This document shows positions 1 to 7,832 of a stretch of DNA of 64,000 nt, piece by piece. Under the pieces are notes generated by a model. That model worked only from the letters and a program-made list of their open reading frames with translations. It made no database searches and was not told the origin of the DNA. The DNA lies in contig CAVQRC010000009.1 of NCBI GenBank assembly GCA_963715045.1, positions 434,001-498,000 of the forward strand, in the 5' to 3' direction. The number at the start of each line of letters is the position of its first letter. Position 1 is the stretch's first letter. The position numbers and the translations under genes were made by a program. The DNA is from CAVQRC01 sp963715045. GTDB taxonomy: Bacteria > Planctomycetota > Planctomycetia > Pirellulales > Lacipirellulaceae.

Positions 1-287
1 GTTCGCCCCGGAATCAAGATGAATGTTTCGGGCATGGTTGGGAAGTGTGCTGCGGCAGATCGGCTGAAGTGAAGAATGTCCGCGGGATACTCTGCGGCGA
101 CTCTAAAGGTTAGTCCAATCGCCTGGTCGAGGCGACCACCGGATTTCCAGCCGGTGATGGAATTCTATCTGTGGCCCGGGCATCGTTCGGCAGAGGCCGC
201 ATGCGAAGGCGTTGCTGCGAGGGAAGAATCGCCGTAGGGTGAGGCGGTTTTCCACTGTTCTGTCTTCTTGACTCGGAGAAAGTTCTC

Positions 288-2069
288 ATGCCACGTGGCG
301 GTTTCGTCGTCCTGTTGCTGGCAGTGGTCGGTAGCCAGTCTCTCTCCGTCATGACCTCCGCTGCGAGTCCGGAAGCAGACGCCGCAGTCGCTTTTGATCA
401 GCTGATCGCCGAGGCATGGGAGTTCGACATGGCTGGGGACCCGGCCTGGGCGACGTCGGTGGGTGACCATCGTTTCAACGATCGACTGGCCGATGTATCT
501 CCTGACAGCCAGACACGCCGACTGGCCGCCAAACGGCAGTTCCGGGCCCGTCTGGAGACCATCGATGATTCGCAACTCTCGACCGCGAAACGGATCGACT
601 ACGCCGTGTTTCGGCGTCTCCTCGAAGATGAAATCGCCGAGGGTGGATTCAAGAGTTACCAGCTGGCAATTACGGGACGCAGCGGCTTTCACATCGAGTT
701 TCCCGAGATCCGCCGGAGCGTGCCGCTCAACACCATCGCCGACTATGAGAATTACATTGCTCGGCTGCGGGCGTTCGAGGTCTACGTCGATCAGCACATC
801 GCGTTAATGCGGGAGGGCATGGCCGCAGGGCGGGTGCTGCCGACAGTCGTGCTGGAAGGATTCGAGACCTCGCTGAGCACGCACATTCTGCAAGACCCTC
901 GGGAGAGCTTGTTCTTCGAAGTGTGCCGCCAGTTTCCCGCGACGATTCCAGCGGCCGAACAAGAGCGAATTATCGCGGCGGCGGCGGCTGCCATCGAAGA
1001 GAGCGTCGTGCCAGGCTACCGGAAGTTTCTCGAGTTCATGCGAACTGAATACGTTCCCGCATCGCGGCCGACAATCGCGGCGGCGGAGTTGCCGGATGGA
1101 CGGGCGTTTTACCGACATCGGGTGCGGAGGTACACCACACTGGCCACGACGCCTGAGGAGGTTCACCGACGAGGACTCGAAGAGGTCCGGCGAATCCGCA
1201 GCGAGATGGAAGCGGTGATCGAACGCACCGATCACGACGGTGACTTCGCCGCGTTTGTGGAGCATCTCCGCACGAGTCCCGAATTCTACGCGGAAACTCC
1301 CGAGCAACTCCTGAAGGAAGTCAGCCTGGTGCTCAAGGAGATGGACGGGCGGTTGCCGGCGTTGTTTGGCCGGCTTCCCCGCATGCCCTACGGGATTCGT
1401 CCCGTGCCGGACTTCATCGCGCCGCGGACGACGACCGCCTACTACATGCGGCCGGCGGGCGACGGCACGCGGGCCGGTTTTTACTACGTCAACACTTACG
1501 ATCTGAAGAGCCGCCCGCTCTACGAAATCGAGGCCCTCTCGCTTCACGAGGCGGTTCCCGGCCACCACCTGCAGATTGCCCTGCAGCAGGAGCTGAGCGA
1601 TTTGCCCAACTTCCGTCGCTACGCCGGATTCACCGTGTTCGTCGAGGGGTGGGCTCTGTACGCGGAGCGGCTCGGCGGGGAAGTCGGCTTTTACCAGGAT
1701 CCCTACCGTGATTTCGGTCGGCTGACGTACGAGATGTGGCGGGCCTGCCGGCTCGTGGTCGATACGGGTATGCACTATTTCGGCTGGTCGCGGGCCCAGG
1801 CCATCGACTTCATGGCGGAGAACACGGCCCTCTCGATGCACAACATTCAAGCCGAAGTGGATCGCTACATCGCCTGGCCGGGGCAGGCCCTGGCGTACAA
1901 GACGGGCGAGCTTAAGATCCGCGAATTGCGTTCGGCTGCCGAGCAGCGGCTGGGGTCACGGTTCGACATTCGCGAGTTCCATGATGTCGTGCTGGGGAGC
2001 GGCGCCGTGCCGCTCGACGTCCTGGAAGCGAACGTCACGCGCTGGATAGAGGAAAAAGCGGCTTCCTAG
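288..2069 (+). CDS. DUF885-family secreted metallopeptidase-like protein
   Basis: The protein has 593 residues, the usual length for DUF885. It begins with a hydrophobic signal-like segment (about residues 5-26, ending near SAAS), so it is probably exported. The key motif HEAVPGHHLQ lies near residue 420 and is followed by EGWALYAERLG near 455. This HExxPGHH plus EGWA arrangement is typical of DUF885 and resembles a zinc-peptidase site, although the substrates of most members are unknown. The ATG at 288 has GGAG nine bases upstream. The next gene converges on it about 90 bp away, so it is probably monocistronic. Family assignment is strong; the actual substrate cannot be read from sequence. 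Confidence 0.9.
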   Translation: MPRGGFVVLLLAVVGSQSLSVMTSAASPEADAAVAFDQLIAEAWEFDMAGDPAWATSVGDHRFNDRLADVSPDSQTRRLAAKRQFRARLETIDDSQLSTAKRIDYAVFRRLLEDEIAEGGFKSYQLAITGRSGFHIEFPEIRRSVPLNTIADYENYIARLRAFEVYVDQHIALMREGMAAGRVLPTVVLEGFETSLSTHILQDPRESLFFEVCRQFPATIPAAEQERIIAAAAAAIEESVVPGYRKFLEFMRTEYVPASRPTIAAAELPDGRAFYRHRVRRYTTLATTPEEVHRRGLEEVRRIRSEMEAVIERTDHDGDFAAFVEHLRTSPEFYAETPEQLLKEVSLVLKEMDGRLPALFGRLPRMPYGIRPVPDFIAPRTTTAYYMRPAGDGTRAGFYYVNTYDLKSRPLYEIEALSLHEAVPGHHLQIALQQELSDLPNFRRYAGFTVFVEGWALYAERLGGEVGFYQDPYRDFGRLTYEMWRACRLVVDTGMHYFGWSRAQAIDFMAENTALSMHNIQAEVDRYIAWPGQALAYKTGELKIRELRSAAEQRLGSRFDIREFHDVVLGSGAVPLDVLEANVTRWIEEKAAS

Positions 2070-2159
2070 TGCGGTGTCCAGATTAAGAATGAGGGTGCAT
2101 CGGGGACCAGGGGTCGGGGACCAGGACGAGGGACTGCGATTGGCCGGCGGCGGCGTGGG

Positions 2160-4040
2160 TCACTCGACGCCGCCGGGCCACCCCTGAGGTGACCAGCCGC
2201 GGGCGACGTTATAGGCGCGGATCAGCTCTGCCAATCCCTCCCGCGAGAGTTTTGCCCGATCGTTTTCGGGGAGCGTTGTCTCGAGGAGTCGCTTCGGAAG
2301 CGTATCTTCGGATGGCGTCCATCCGGCGAGCACATTGAACTGCTTCTTCGCATTGACGATCCGCCGGGCCGTTTCGCGCAGCTCATCCGGCGTGAGCTCC
2401 CACCCGGTCACCAGTGAAAGCAACGAGGCGATGTCCGTAAACGGTTCGCGAAACACACCGCGGAGAAACTTGCAGATGATCGCCGAGTCCATCATCGCGG
2501 ACCGGTCTTCGGTCTCGATCGCCAGGTGTACATCGTCGGGACCGATGTTACAGCGATCGACCTGATCCGAGAGGTCGACTTCATAGGCCCCGCTGCGATT
2601 GTGGTCGGCACCGCGGCTCCCGACGGCAAAGCCCAACGCCATCAACTGCAGCGCTCGTGGCTCGTAGCCGGGTAATTCCAGGCCTTTGACCTGCGGAGCG
2701 AAATCGATCGAATCGTGGCCGATCGTTGCGGCCAGACGCCGCGATCCATCTGCGAGGAGATCGCCCAGCCCTTCCCGGGCGGCAATCGCCTCGACGGCGC
2801 GGCACATGGCCGGGCCGTCGCCGAACTTGAGCCAGGGGGCGTCCAGCAGCCCGGCTTCGACGCACTCCATGGCGAACGCAATCGTGGCCCCGGTACTGAT
2901 CGTATCGATGCCCAGCGCATCGCAGCGGTGGGAGGCTTCGAGGACGGCGTCCGCGTCGCCGACTGCGCACATCGGGCCGAGCGCGAACAGCGTCTCGTAC
3001 TCCATGCGGACGCCGCGGGCGTCTCGGTCTGCCTCTGGCGAGTCCGCATCCTGTCGAGGATGAAACTCGTAAAGGTGCTCGCAGCCGATCGTGCACGCGG
3101 CACAACCTGTGCGGATCTCGGGGCGGGCCCGGGTGAGCTGCTCGGGCGCGATTTGTTCGGCCTGGGCAAACGAGCCGGCCTGAAAGTTCCGCGTTGGCAG
3201 CACGGCGAGCCGGTTGAAAGCCAACAGGTTGGTCGCGGTGCCGAGCTCACGGTACTTGGCGGTCGCGGGGCCGAACGACTTCTGGCTGATCTGGCGGGCG
3301 ATCGACTGCAACTGGTCGGGCTGGGCCCAGTTGACCGGCCGGTTGCCACGGACGGCGACCGCCTTGATGTGCTTGCTGCCGAGAATCGCACCCGCTCCGC
3401 CGCGTCCGGCGTGTCGACCATCGTGCGACACGGTGGCAAAGCGAACCAATCGCTCGCCGGCCGGTCCGATACATGAGAACTGAAAACCCGATCCGTATCG
3501 CGACTTAAGCTGCCGTTCGGTCGCCGGGATTTCCTGCCCCCACAGGTCGCCCGCTGCGTCGAGCCGGATTTCGTCTCCGTCGATCACGACGATCGACGGC
3601 TCGACCGAGCGTCCGACCAACACGAACGCGTCCCATCCGGTCTGCTTGCCTGTCAACGCGAAGTGGCTGCTCGCCAGCGAATCATTGATGCGATCGGTCA
3701 ACGGGCTTTTGGAAACGATCGCGAATTTGGCCGAAGTCGTGATCGGGCTGCCGACCAGCGGGCTGAAGACAAATGCCAATGGAGACCGCGCGTCCAAAGC
3801 GTCGTAACTCGCGGCACCCTCGGCCAGCAGCAGCCAGGCGCCCAGTCCCACGCCGCCGAGAAAGTCACGGAGCACACCCGGCGGCCACGAGGTGGCTGCG
3901 GAATGCCCCGTGGCGACGTCGATGCGCACGTACTGGCCATGATATCCGCCGGTGAAATCCGCCCTGGCATCACGGTTGCCGGGCACGCCACGTGGCCGTG
4001 GATCTGCGGTCCCGGTCGAGCGGGAAGTTTGTTCGGCCAT
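2160..4040 (-). CDS. Aldehyde:ferredoxin oxidoreductase family (tungsten/molybdopterin enzyme)
   Basis: About 626 residues, matching the AOR family. An N-terminal AFOR_N-like part is seen (GQYVRIDVATG, then GRGGAGAILGSKHIKAVAVRG-like sequence). A CxxCxxxC cluster motif (CAACTIGC) lies near residue 311, a further Cys (AIICKF) lies downstream, and the C-terminal signature GYEPRALQLMALG...SRGADHNRSG is present. Known members oxidise aldehydes to acids with a bis-pterin W or Mo cofactor and one 4Fe-4S cluster, passing electrons to ferredoxin. I chose the ATG at 4040: GGAGGG lies nine bases upstream and it follows the moaD-like stop. An ATG at 4061 would overlap that gene by 14 bp. The upstream MoaD-like gene fits pterin cofactor supply. 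Substrate and metal are not predictable. Confidence 0.93.
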   Translation of the reverse strand: MAEQTSRSTGTADPRPRGVPGNRDARADFTGGYHGQYVRIDVATGHSAATSWPPGVLRDFLGGVGLGAWLLLAEGAASYDALDARSPLAFVFSPLVGSPITTSAKFAIVSKSPLTDRINDSLASSHFALTGKQTGWDAFVLVGRSVEPSIVVIDGDEIRLDAAGDLWGQEIPATERQLKSRYGSGFQFSCIGPAGERLVRFATVSHDGRHAGRGGAGAILGSKHIKAVAVRGNRPVNWAQPDQLQSIARQISQKSFGPATAKYRELGTATNLLAFNRLAVLPTRNFQAGSFAQAEQIAPEQLTRARPEIRTGCAACTIGCEHLYEFHPRQDADSPEADRDARGVRMEYETLFALGPMCAVGDADAVLEASHRCDALGIDTISTGATIAFAMECVEAGLLDAPWLKFGDGPAMCRAVEAIAAREGLGDLLADGSRRLAATIGHDSIDFAPQVKGLELPGYEPRALQLMALGFAVGSRGADHNRSGAYEVDLSDQVDRCNIGPDDVHLAIETEDRSAMMDSAIICKFLRGVFREPFTDIASLLSLVTGWELTPDELRETARRIVNAKKQFNVLAGWTPSEDTLPKRLLETTLPENDRAKLSREGLAELIRAYNVARGWSPQGWPGGVE

Positions 4041-4047
4041 CGTGCCG

Positions 4048-4308
4048 TTACCCTCCGCCATCGGCCGAAAGGATCATCAAAACGTCCTCAGGTTCGAGAG
4101 CGATGCGGCTGTCCCGGACGAAACGTAAACCGTTGATGTTGACGATGACATGCTCCTCGAGTTGCAGCTCTTTGTCGAGGCAATCCATGGCGAATTGCGG
4201 GAACTGTCGGGCGAGATCACGGAGAACGTCCCCCAGAGTCTTCCCGGACGTTGTCGCCGTCGCCACGCCCGCCCGTTGTCGTGGGATCCCGAAGAATTCG
4301 ACTTGCAT
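4048..4308 (-). CDS. MoaD/ThiS-like sulfur carrier protein
   Basis: An 86-residue beta-grasp protein. It starts MQVEFFGIPRQRAG, has the typical NGLRFV and LEPEDVLMILSADGGG segments, and ends in a Gly-Gly tail. In MoaD the C-terminal Gly-Gly is adenylated and thiocarboxylated, and the sulfur is used to make the molybdopterin dithiolene. It ends immediately before the aldehyde oxidoreductase gene, whose ribosome site lies across this stop codon, so the two are probably translationally coupled. AOR-linked MoaD-like proteins are common and are thought to serve tungstopterin synthesis. No MoaE, MoaA or MoeB partner is seen nearby. An extra Gly (GGG) at the end is slightly unusual. Confidence 0.9.
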   Translation of the reverse strand: MQVEFFGIPRQRAGVATATTSGKTLGDVLRDLARQFPQFAMDCLDKELQLEEHVIVNINGLRFVRDSRIALEPEDVLMILSADGGG

Positions 4309-4344
4309 CGCCTCATCCTACGGGCGCGCGGACGATTGCTCCAG

Positions 4345-5022
4345 TTAGAGATTCAACATGGCTTTGGCAGAGATGAGCAGCCACGTGGCGGTGAGCATGA
4401 GCCAGATCAACATCATCCGCCGCCCAGGTTCCAGGCCCATCCAATAGAACACGAGACAGATCAGTACCAGGGTGCCCAGCATTGCTGCGGCCAGACCGGT
4501 CGGCAGCACGGTCGAGAGGCCCAGTCCGAAAGAGGCGATCGTCGTCGCGATCATGAGATCGGCGACAGAGAACGAAAATCGCGGTTTCTTCTCGTTCTCC
4601 GCCGTCTTGGCTTCGGCGGTGAGCAACCCGGCGGAGACGGGAACGCCCGCCTGTCGAAGTCGCTCGCGATGCGCCTTCTCCGACGCCAGCAGGGTCCACA
4701 CGAATGCCTCGGCCAACAGCACCGTGAAGGCGAAGCACAACCCGGCGACGCGGAGCGCGACCAGCGCGGTTGCGATCATCGCGATCCAGACGAACGCGTC
4801 GCGGAGCGAAAAGGCGAGCCGGAAGTCTTCTGTCCACTCGTAGCTTTCAGGGACAGGGTCGCGATTCGACTCCGCCCGGCCGATCAGTTCCGCCGCGCGT
4901 TCGCTCCTGAGCTGCTCTTGAGACGCGAGGACGTCCGGGTCGGGTGGCTCGACTTCGTACTCGAAATCGTCTCCACCGGCGGGGTCTCGAGGCGCGTTGG
5001 ATTCCGGATTGGTTTCAGACAT
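4345..5022 (-). CDS. Hypothetical multi-pass membrane protein
   Basis: About 225 residues. The acidic, Pro/Glu-rich N-terminal 70 residues are followed by roughly four to five hydrophobic segments: FVWIAMIATALVALRVAGLC, a close second segment ending WTLLAS, the pair around VADLMIATTIASFGLGLSTV and AMLGTLVLICLVFYWMGL, and a C-terminal LIWLMLTATWLLISA. I recognise no family. I used the ATG at 5022 (MSETNPES); the frame is open to an earlier ATG at 5070, but that extension is Arg/Ser-rich and not protein-like. It lies 36 bp upstream of the moaD-like gene on the same strand and may share its operon, but no sequence feature links it to tungsten or molybdenum transport. Confidence 0.7.
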   Translation of the reverse strand: MSETNPESNAPRDPAGGDDFEYEVEPPDPDVLASQEQLRSERAAELIGRAESNRDPVPESYEWTEDFRLAFSLRDAFVWIAMIATALVALRVAGLCFAFTVLLAEAFVWTLLASEKAHRERLRQAGVPVSAGLLTAEAKTAENEKKPRFSFSVADLMIATTIASFGLGLSTVLPTGLAAAMLGTLVLICLVFYWMGLEPGRRMMLIWLMLTATWLLISAKAMLNL

Positions 5023-5207
5023 GTTGCCGCGTGAGGCTGACCGTGATCGCCATGTTGAAATGCGGTGCAAGGATGGGTGGGACTTCTGAAAGATGACGTT
5101 CGCAGCTAAAACCAGCGGAGCAGCCGTGCGACAATTCCATCTTCGCAGGCGATGGTATCCCCGGCTGGAATGCGGTAGTTCTGAACGTCGAAAGCGGTTG
5201 TGGGTTC

Positions 5208-6473
5208 ATGCAGGTTATTCTCTCAGCACTCGGCAGCTATGGCGACGTTCACCCGTTCGTGGGTCTGGGGAGCATTCTCCGCAGTCGTGGTCACGATGTC
5301 GCGATCATCGCCAACCCGTACTTCCAATCGTTGATCGAGCGGTTCGATCTGGAGCACATTCCGCTGCTCGACCGGGAAGACTACGAACGCCTGACAGATG
5401 ATTCCCGGGTGTGGCAGAGGTTCACCGGACCTCAGATTGTGCTCCGCGAGTGCGCTCGCAGCGCACGGGCAATTTATCACATCGTCAGCCAGCGGTACCG
5501 TCCGGGAGAGACCGTGTTCGGCGCGCACGGGCTGGATATGGGCAGCCGCGTCGCCCAGGAGAAGCATGGGATTCCCCTGGCGAGTATCCACCTGGCACCG
5601 CTCGCGATTCGGTCCAACCTCGCTGTCCCCCGCTACCCCGGCATGCTGACCCATCCCGCGGTACCGACCTGGCTGGTGAAGCTTCAGCACTGGCTGGTGG
5701 ATCGGCTGGTGATTGATCGGATTCTGTCCAGATCAATCAACGGGCTGCGGAGCGAAGTCGGTTTGCAGCAACCCGTGTCACGTTTTCTGAATCGATGGTG
5801 GTATTCTCCCGATCTGGTGTTGTGCCTGTTTCCCGAATGGTTCGCACCGCGGCAAGCCGATTGGCCACCCAATTGTCAGCTCGCCGGCTTCCCGTTGTGG
5901 GACGAGAGCAACGACACCTTCTTGGCCCCTGAAGTCGAATCGTTTCTGGCTTCGGGAGATCCACCCGTTGTGTTTACACCCGGCTCGGCGATGCGTTTTG
6001 GCCGCGATTTTTTTGCCACCGCTTGCGAGGCATGCCACCGCAGTGACCTGCGGGGGATCTTGCTGACGCGCTATCCGGAGCAGTTACCCTCACACCTGCC
6101 GTCCACGGTGCGGCACTTCGAGTATGTCCCGTTCAGCCGGCTCCTGCCCCGGTCGGCTGCGGTCGTCCATCACGGTGGCATCGGGAGCACCTCGCAAGGT
6201 CTTGCGGCCGGCGTGCCGCAATTAATCTACGCGATGAACTTCGATCAGCCCGACAATGGCGCACGTCTCGAGAAGCTGGGCGTCGGTGCGATTCTCCCGC
6301 CTCGCCGGTTCACGTCGCCTGCGGTCGCGGCCACGCTCCGCCGCCTCGTCGACGATGTCGCGATCCGACAACGGTGCCGTCAATACGCCACGCGTTGCGA
6401 CGGCGACCGGGCCCTTACCGAAGCCGCCGCCGCCATGGAGCGACTGCTCAGTCGGGAGGGTCAGTCTTCGTAG
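5208..6473 (+). CDS. GT1/MGT-like glycosyltransferase
   Basis: 421 residues. The start MQVILSALGSYGDVHPFVGL is characteristic of the UGT/MGT (GT1, GT28-like) glycosyltransferases, including the S-x-GDVxP acceptor-side loop. The C-terminal half carries VVFTPGSAM and the nucleotide-sugar-binding part FSRLLPRSAAVVHHGGIGST, with HHGG and later DQPDNGARLEKLGVG. These enzymes transfer a sugar from an activated donor to sterols, lipids or natural products; the acceptor here is unknown. It is divergent from the membrane-moaD-aor operon, with a 185-bp promoter region between them. Its 3' end overlaps the convergent small membrane protein gene by 13 bp. Confidence 0.9.
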   Translation: MQVILSALGSYGDVHPFVGLGSILRSRGHDVAIIANPYFQSLIERFDLEHIPLLDREDYERLTDDSRVWQRFTGPQIVLRECARSARAIYHIVSQRYRPGETVFGAHGLDMGSRVAQEKHGIPLASIHLAPLAIRSNLAVPRYPGMLTHPAVPTWLVKLQHWLVDRLVIDRILSRSINGLRSEVGLQQPVSRFLNRWWYSPDLVLCLFPEWFAPRQADWPPNCQLAGFPLWDESNDTFLAPEVESFLASGDPPVVFTPGSAMRFGRDFFATACEACHRSDLRGILLTRYPEQLPSHLPSTVRHFEYVPFSRLLPRSAAVVHHGGIGSTSQGLAAGVPQLIYAMNFDQPDNGARLEKLGVGAILPPRRFTSPAVAATLRRLVDDVAIRQRCRQYATRCDGDRALTEAAAAMERLLSREGQSS

Positions 6474-6838
6474 ATCGGGTCCAGACTCCGGCGGCGGCGC
6501 CTCCGCCGATGGACGCGGGATACGTGCTCTCCCTCGATAAAGAAGTAGCCGCCGAGCAGACGGTAAAAGCAGAGCAGGATGAACGCCCCGACGACTGCCG
6601 TGACGAATCCTGGACCACTCAGCGGTGTTACGCGGTAGCCGTCGTAGAAAAAGGTCAGCGTTCCACAGCCGATGACCGATCCACCGATGCCCATCATCAG
6701 GGTGGCGATCGAACCGCCCGGATCCCGTCCCGGCATCAGCGCCTTGGCCACGAGCCCGACCACAGTACCGAAGCCGATCCACACGAGCACGTCATTGGCG
6801 ATCTGGTGTGCCGACTCTGGGAATTGAATCTCGGTCAT
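6461..6838 (-). CDS. Transglycosylase-associated (GlsB/YeaQ-like) small membrane protein
   Basis: 125 residues with three hydrophobic segments: VLVWIGFGTVVGLVAKALMPG, IATLMMGIGGSVIGCGTLTFF and FVTAVVGAFILLCFYRLLGG. The glycine-rich pattern GLVAKALMPGRDPGGSIATLMMGIGGSVIG matches the Transgly_assoc family (YeaQ/YmgE/GlsB), inner-membrane proteins often linked to stress. The C-terminus after the third segment is highly basic (HRRRRRRR), unusual for this normally short family and likely cytoplasmic. It converges with the glycosyltransferase gene and overlaps its end by 13 bp. The function of the family is poorly known. Confidence 0.75.
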   Translation of the reverse strand: MTEIQFPESAHQIANDVLVWIGFGTVVGLVAKALMPGRDPGGSIATLMMGIGGSVIGCGTLTFFYDGYRVTPLSGPGFVTAVVGAFILLCFYRLLGGYFFIEGEHVSRVHRRRRRRRSLDPIYED

Positions 6839-6967
6839 GAATCACCGCGGCGTGCTGGCAACGCGCGCTCTCCCCGTTGTGGCAACCAGAACACGGACAC
6901 CCCCAGGTTCTGGGGATCGTCACCCGCGGCATCAGGGCTTGAGATAAATTCCGACAGCACGACCGAC

Positions 6968-7612
6968 TCATTGCCCGAAGACCGGTGGTGCCTTGTCATT
7001 CGTCTCGCTGGTTGCCTGCACGCCGGGTAGCGAAATGCCGAGAAAGTTCGCCGTTGGCAGCATCAGGCACAACAGGTAGTAGCCGACTCCCAAAGCCATG
7101 ATCACAGCCGCCAGATATCCCGCGACTCGAAGTGCGGACGAAGCGGGCCGCGGCGAAACCTCGAGTTTTCCAGCCGACGCAGCGGCGGGCCTCGCAGTTC
7201 GATCGCCCAGCGATCCCAGTCGCCGCTTCAGTTCTGTCGCCGCCGCCCGCGGCGCACCCGACTCGATGGCCGGCTCCAGCGACCTCGCTCGCTGCGGAGT
7301 CGCTGCCCTGGCGTCACGGTCCGCTGCCGTGGTACCGACCTTGCCCTGAAGCAATTCGCACAACGCATCTTCGAGGTCGCGGTACCCACCGTCCTCGCAG
7401 ACCAGCGTCCTCCACCGCTTCAATTCGCTTGTGTCGAGTCCGGCAACGCGCTCCATCTCGATCTCCGCGCTCCGCCCCACGCCAGGGATTTCGGCGGTCA
7501 CCGACAGACAGCCATTGGTTTCGTAGCGATAGCAGACAGGCGAGCGTCCATCGGATCCTGGCCGATGCTCGTCGAGAAGAACAGATTCGCCTGCGGCAGC
7601 AGCCGCTGCCAA
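6968..7612 (-). CDS. Hsp70 substrate-binding-domain-like fragment with C-terminal membrane anchor
   Basis: About 214 residues if it starts at a TTG at 7612; the frame stays open upstream, so the start is uncertain. The segment CYRYETNGCLSVTAEIPG, followed by an EIEMERVAGLDTSELKRWR stretch, resembles the beta-sandwich to helix transition of the Hsp70 substrate-binding domain (YxYxANGxLxVxA...GLSxxELxRWR). There is no ATPase domain. A Pro/Ala/Arg-rich middle is followed by one hydrophobic segment near residues 172-195 (VAGYLAAVIMALGVGYYLLCLM) and a short tail. It may be a truncated relic of a DnaK-like gene or a genuine anchored module. The similarity is judged by eye, so confidence in the fold is modest. 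Confidence 0.5.
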   Translation of the reverse strand: MAAAAAAGESVLLDEHRPGSDGRSPVCYRYETNGCLSVTAEIPGVGRSAEIEMERVAGLDTSELKRWRTLVCEDGGYRDLEDALCELLQGKVGTTAADRDARAATPQRARSLEPAIESGAPRAAATELKRRLGSLGDRTARPAAASAGKLEVSPRPASSALRVAGYLAAVIMALGVGYYLLCLMLPTANFLGISLPGVQATSETNDKAPPVFGQ

Positions 7613-7719
7613 CCGCCTCCCCCGACACGCTGCCCTGAGGGCGGACGCGTTACGACCTAATCGGCATTGGATTGAAAGCGTTCCAACTTCTCTTGCCGGA
7701 TTCGGCGAATCGCGGCTAG

Positions 7720-7737
7720 ACTAAACGCCTGTTTAGT
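7720..7737. promoter_or_regulatory. Palindromic operator-like site, copy 1
   Basis: The 18-bp perfect dyad ACTAAAC-GCCT-GTTTAGT has two 7-bp arms around a 4-bp centre. The AAAC-N4-GTTT core has the same spacing as the Gram-positive LexA box (GAAC-N4-GTTC) and also resembles TetR-type operators. Placement upstream of a DNA-repair operon suggests damage-responsive repression, but this is inference; no regulator gene is adjacent. Confidence 0.5.
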
Positions 7738-7780
7738 ATTGTTCCAACTTCTCTTGCCGGATTCGGCGAACCGCGGCTAG

Positions 7781-7798
7781 ACTAAACGCCTGTTTAGT
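7781..7798. promoter_or_regulatory. Palindromic operator-like site, copy 2
   Basis: Identical to the dyad at 7720-7737 and exactly 61 bp downstream of it, close to six helical turns, so dimers bound at both would sit on nearly the same face of the DNA. It lies 34 bp before the ATG of the helicase gene, where a bound repressor could block a promoter or early elongation. Confidence 0.5.
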
Positions 7799-7832
7799 AT
7801 CGTCGGCCTGTTGATGATTCGGAATTACCATC

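Larger units (their letters stand above)
7680..7800. repeat. 61-bp tandem duplication, two copies
   Basis: Two copies of a 60-bp unit (7680-7739 and 7741-7800) are separated by one T and differ at a single position (T at 7710, C at 7771). Each copy contains the perfect dyad ACTAAACGCCTGTTTAGT near its 3' end. The repeat ends about 30 bp before the start codon of the MrfA-like helicase, in the place expected for a promoter and operator. Confidence 0.95.

Noticed and set aside
1..72. Open frame from the left edge ending TGA at 72
   Set aside because: Only 23 codons are visible, with no recognisable motif; it could be the end of an upstream gene but cannot be supported.
804..1850. 348-codon open frame on the minus strand inside the DUF885 gene
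   Set aside because: It is antisense to a clear family member and has His/Arg/Pro-rich, non-protein-like composition, as expected for GC-rich shadow frames.
4150..5034. 294-codon plus-strand frame opposite the moaD-membrane protein genes
   Set aside because: Gln/Arg/His-rich shadow without start site; the minus strand genes have conserved domains and ribosome sites.
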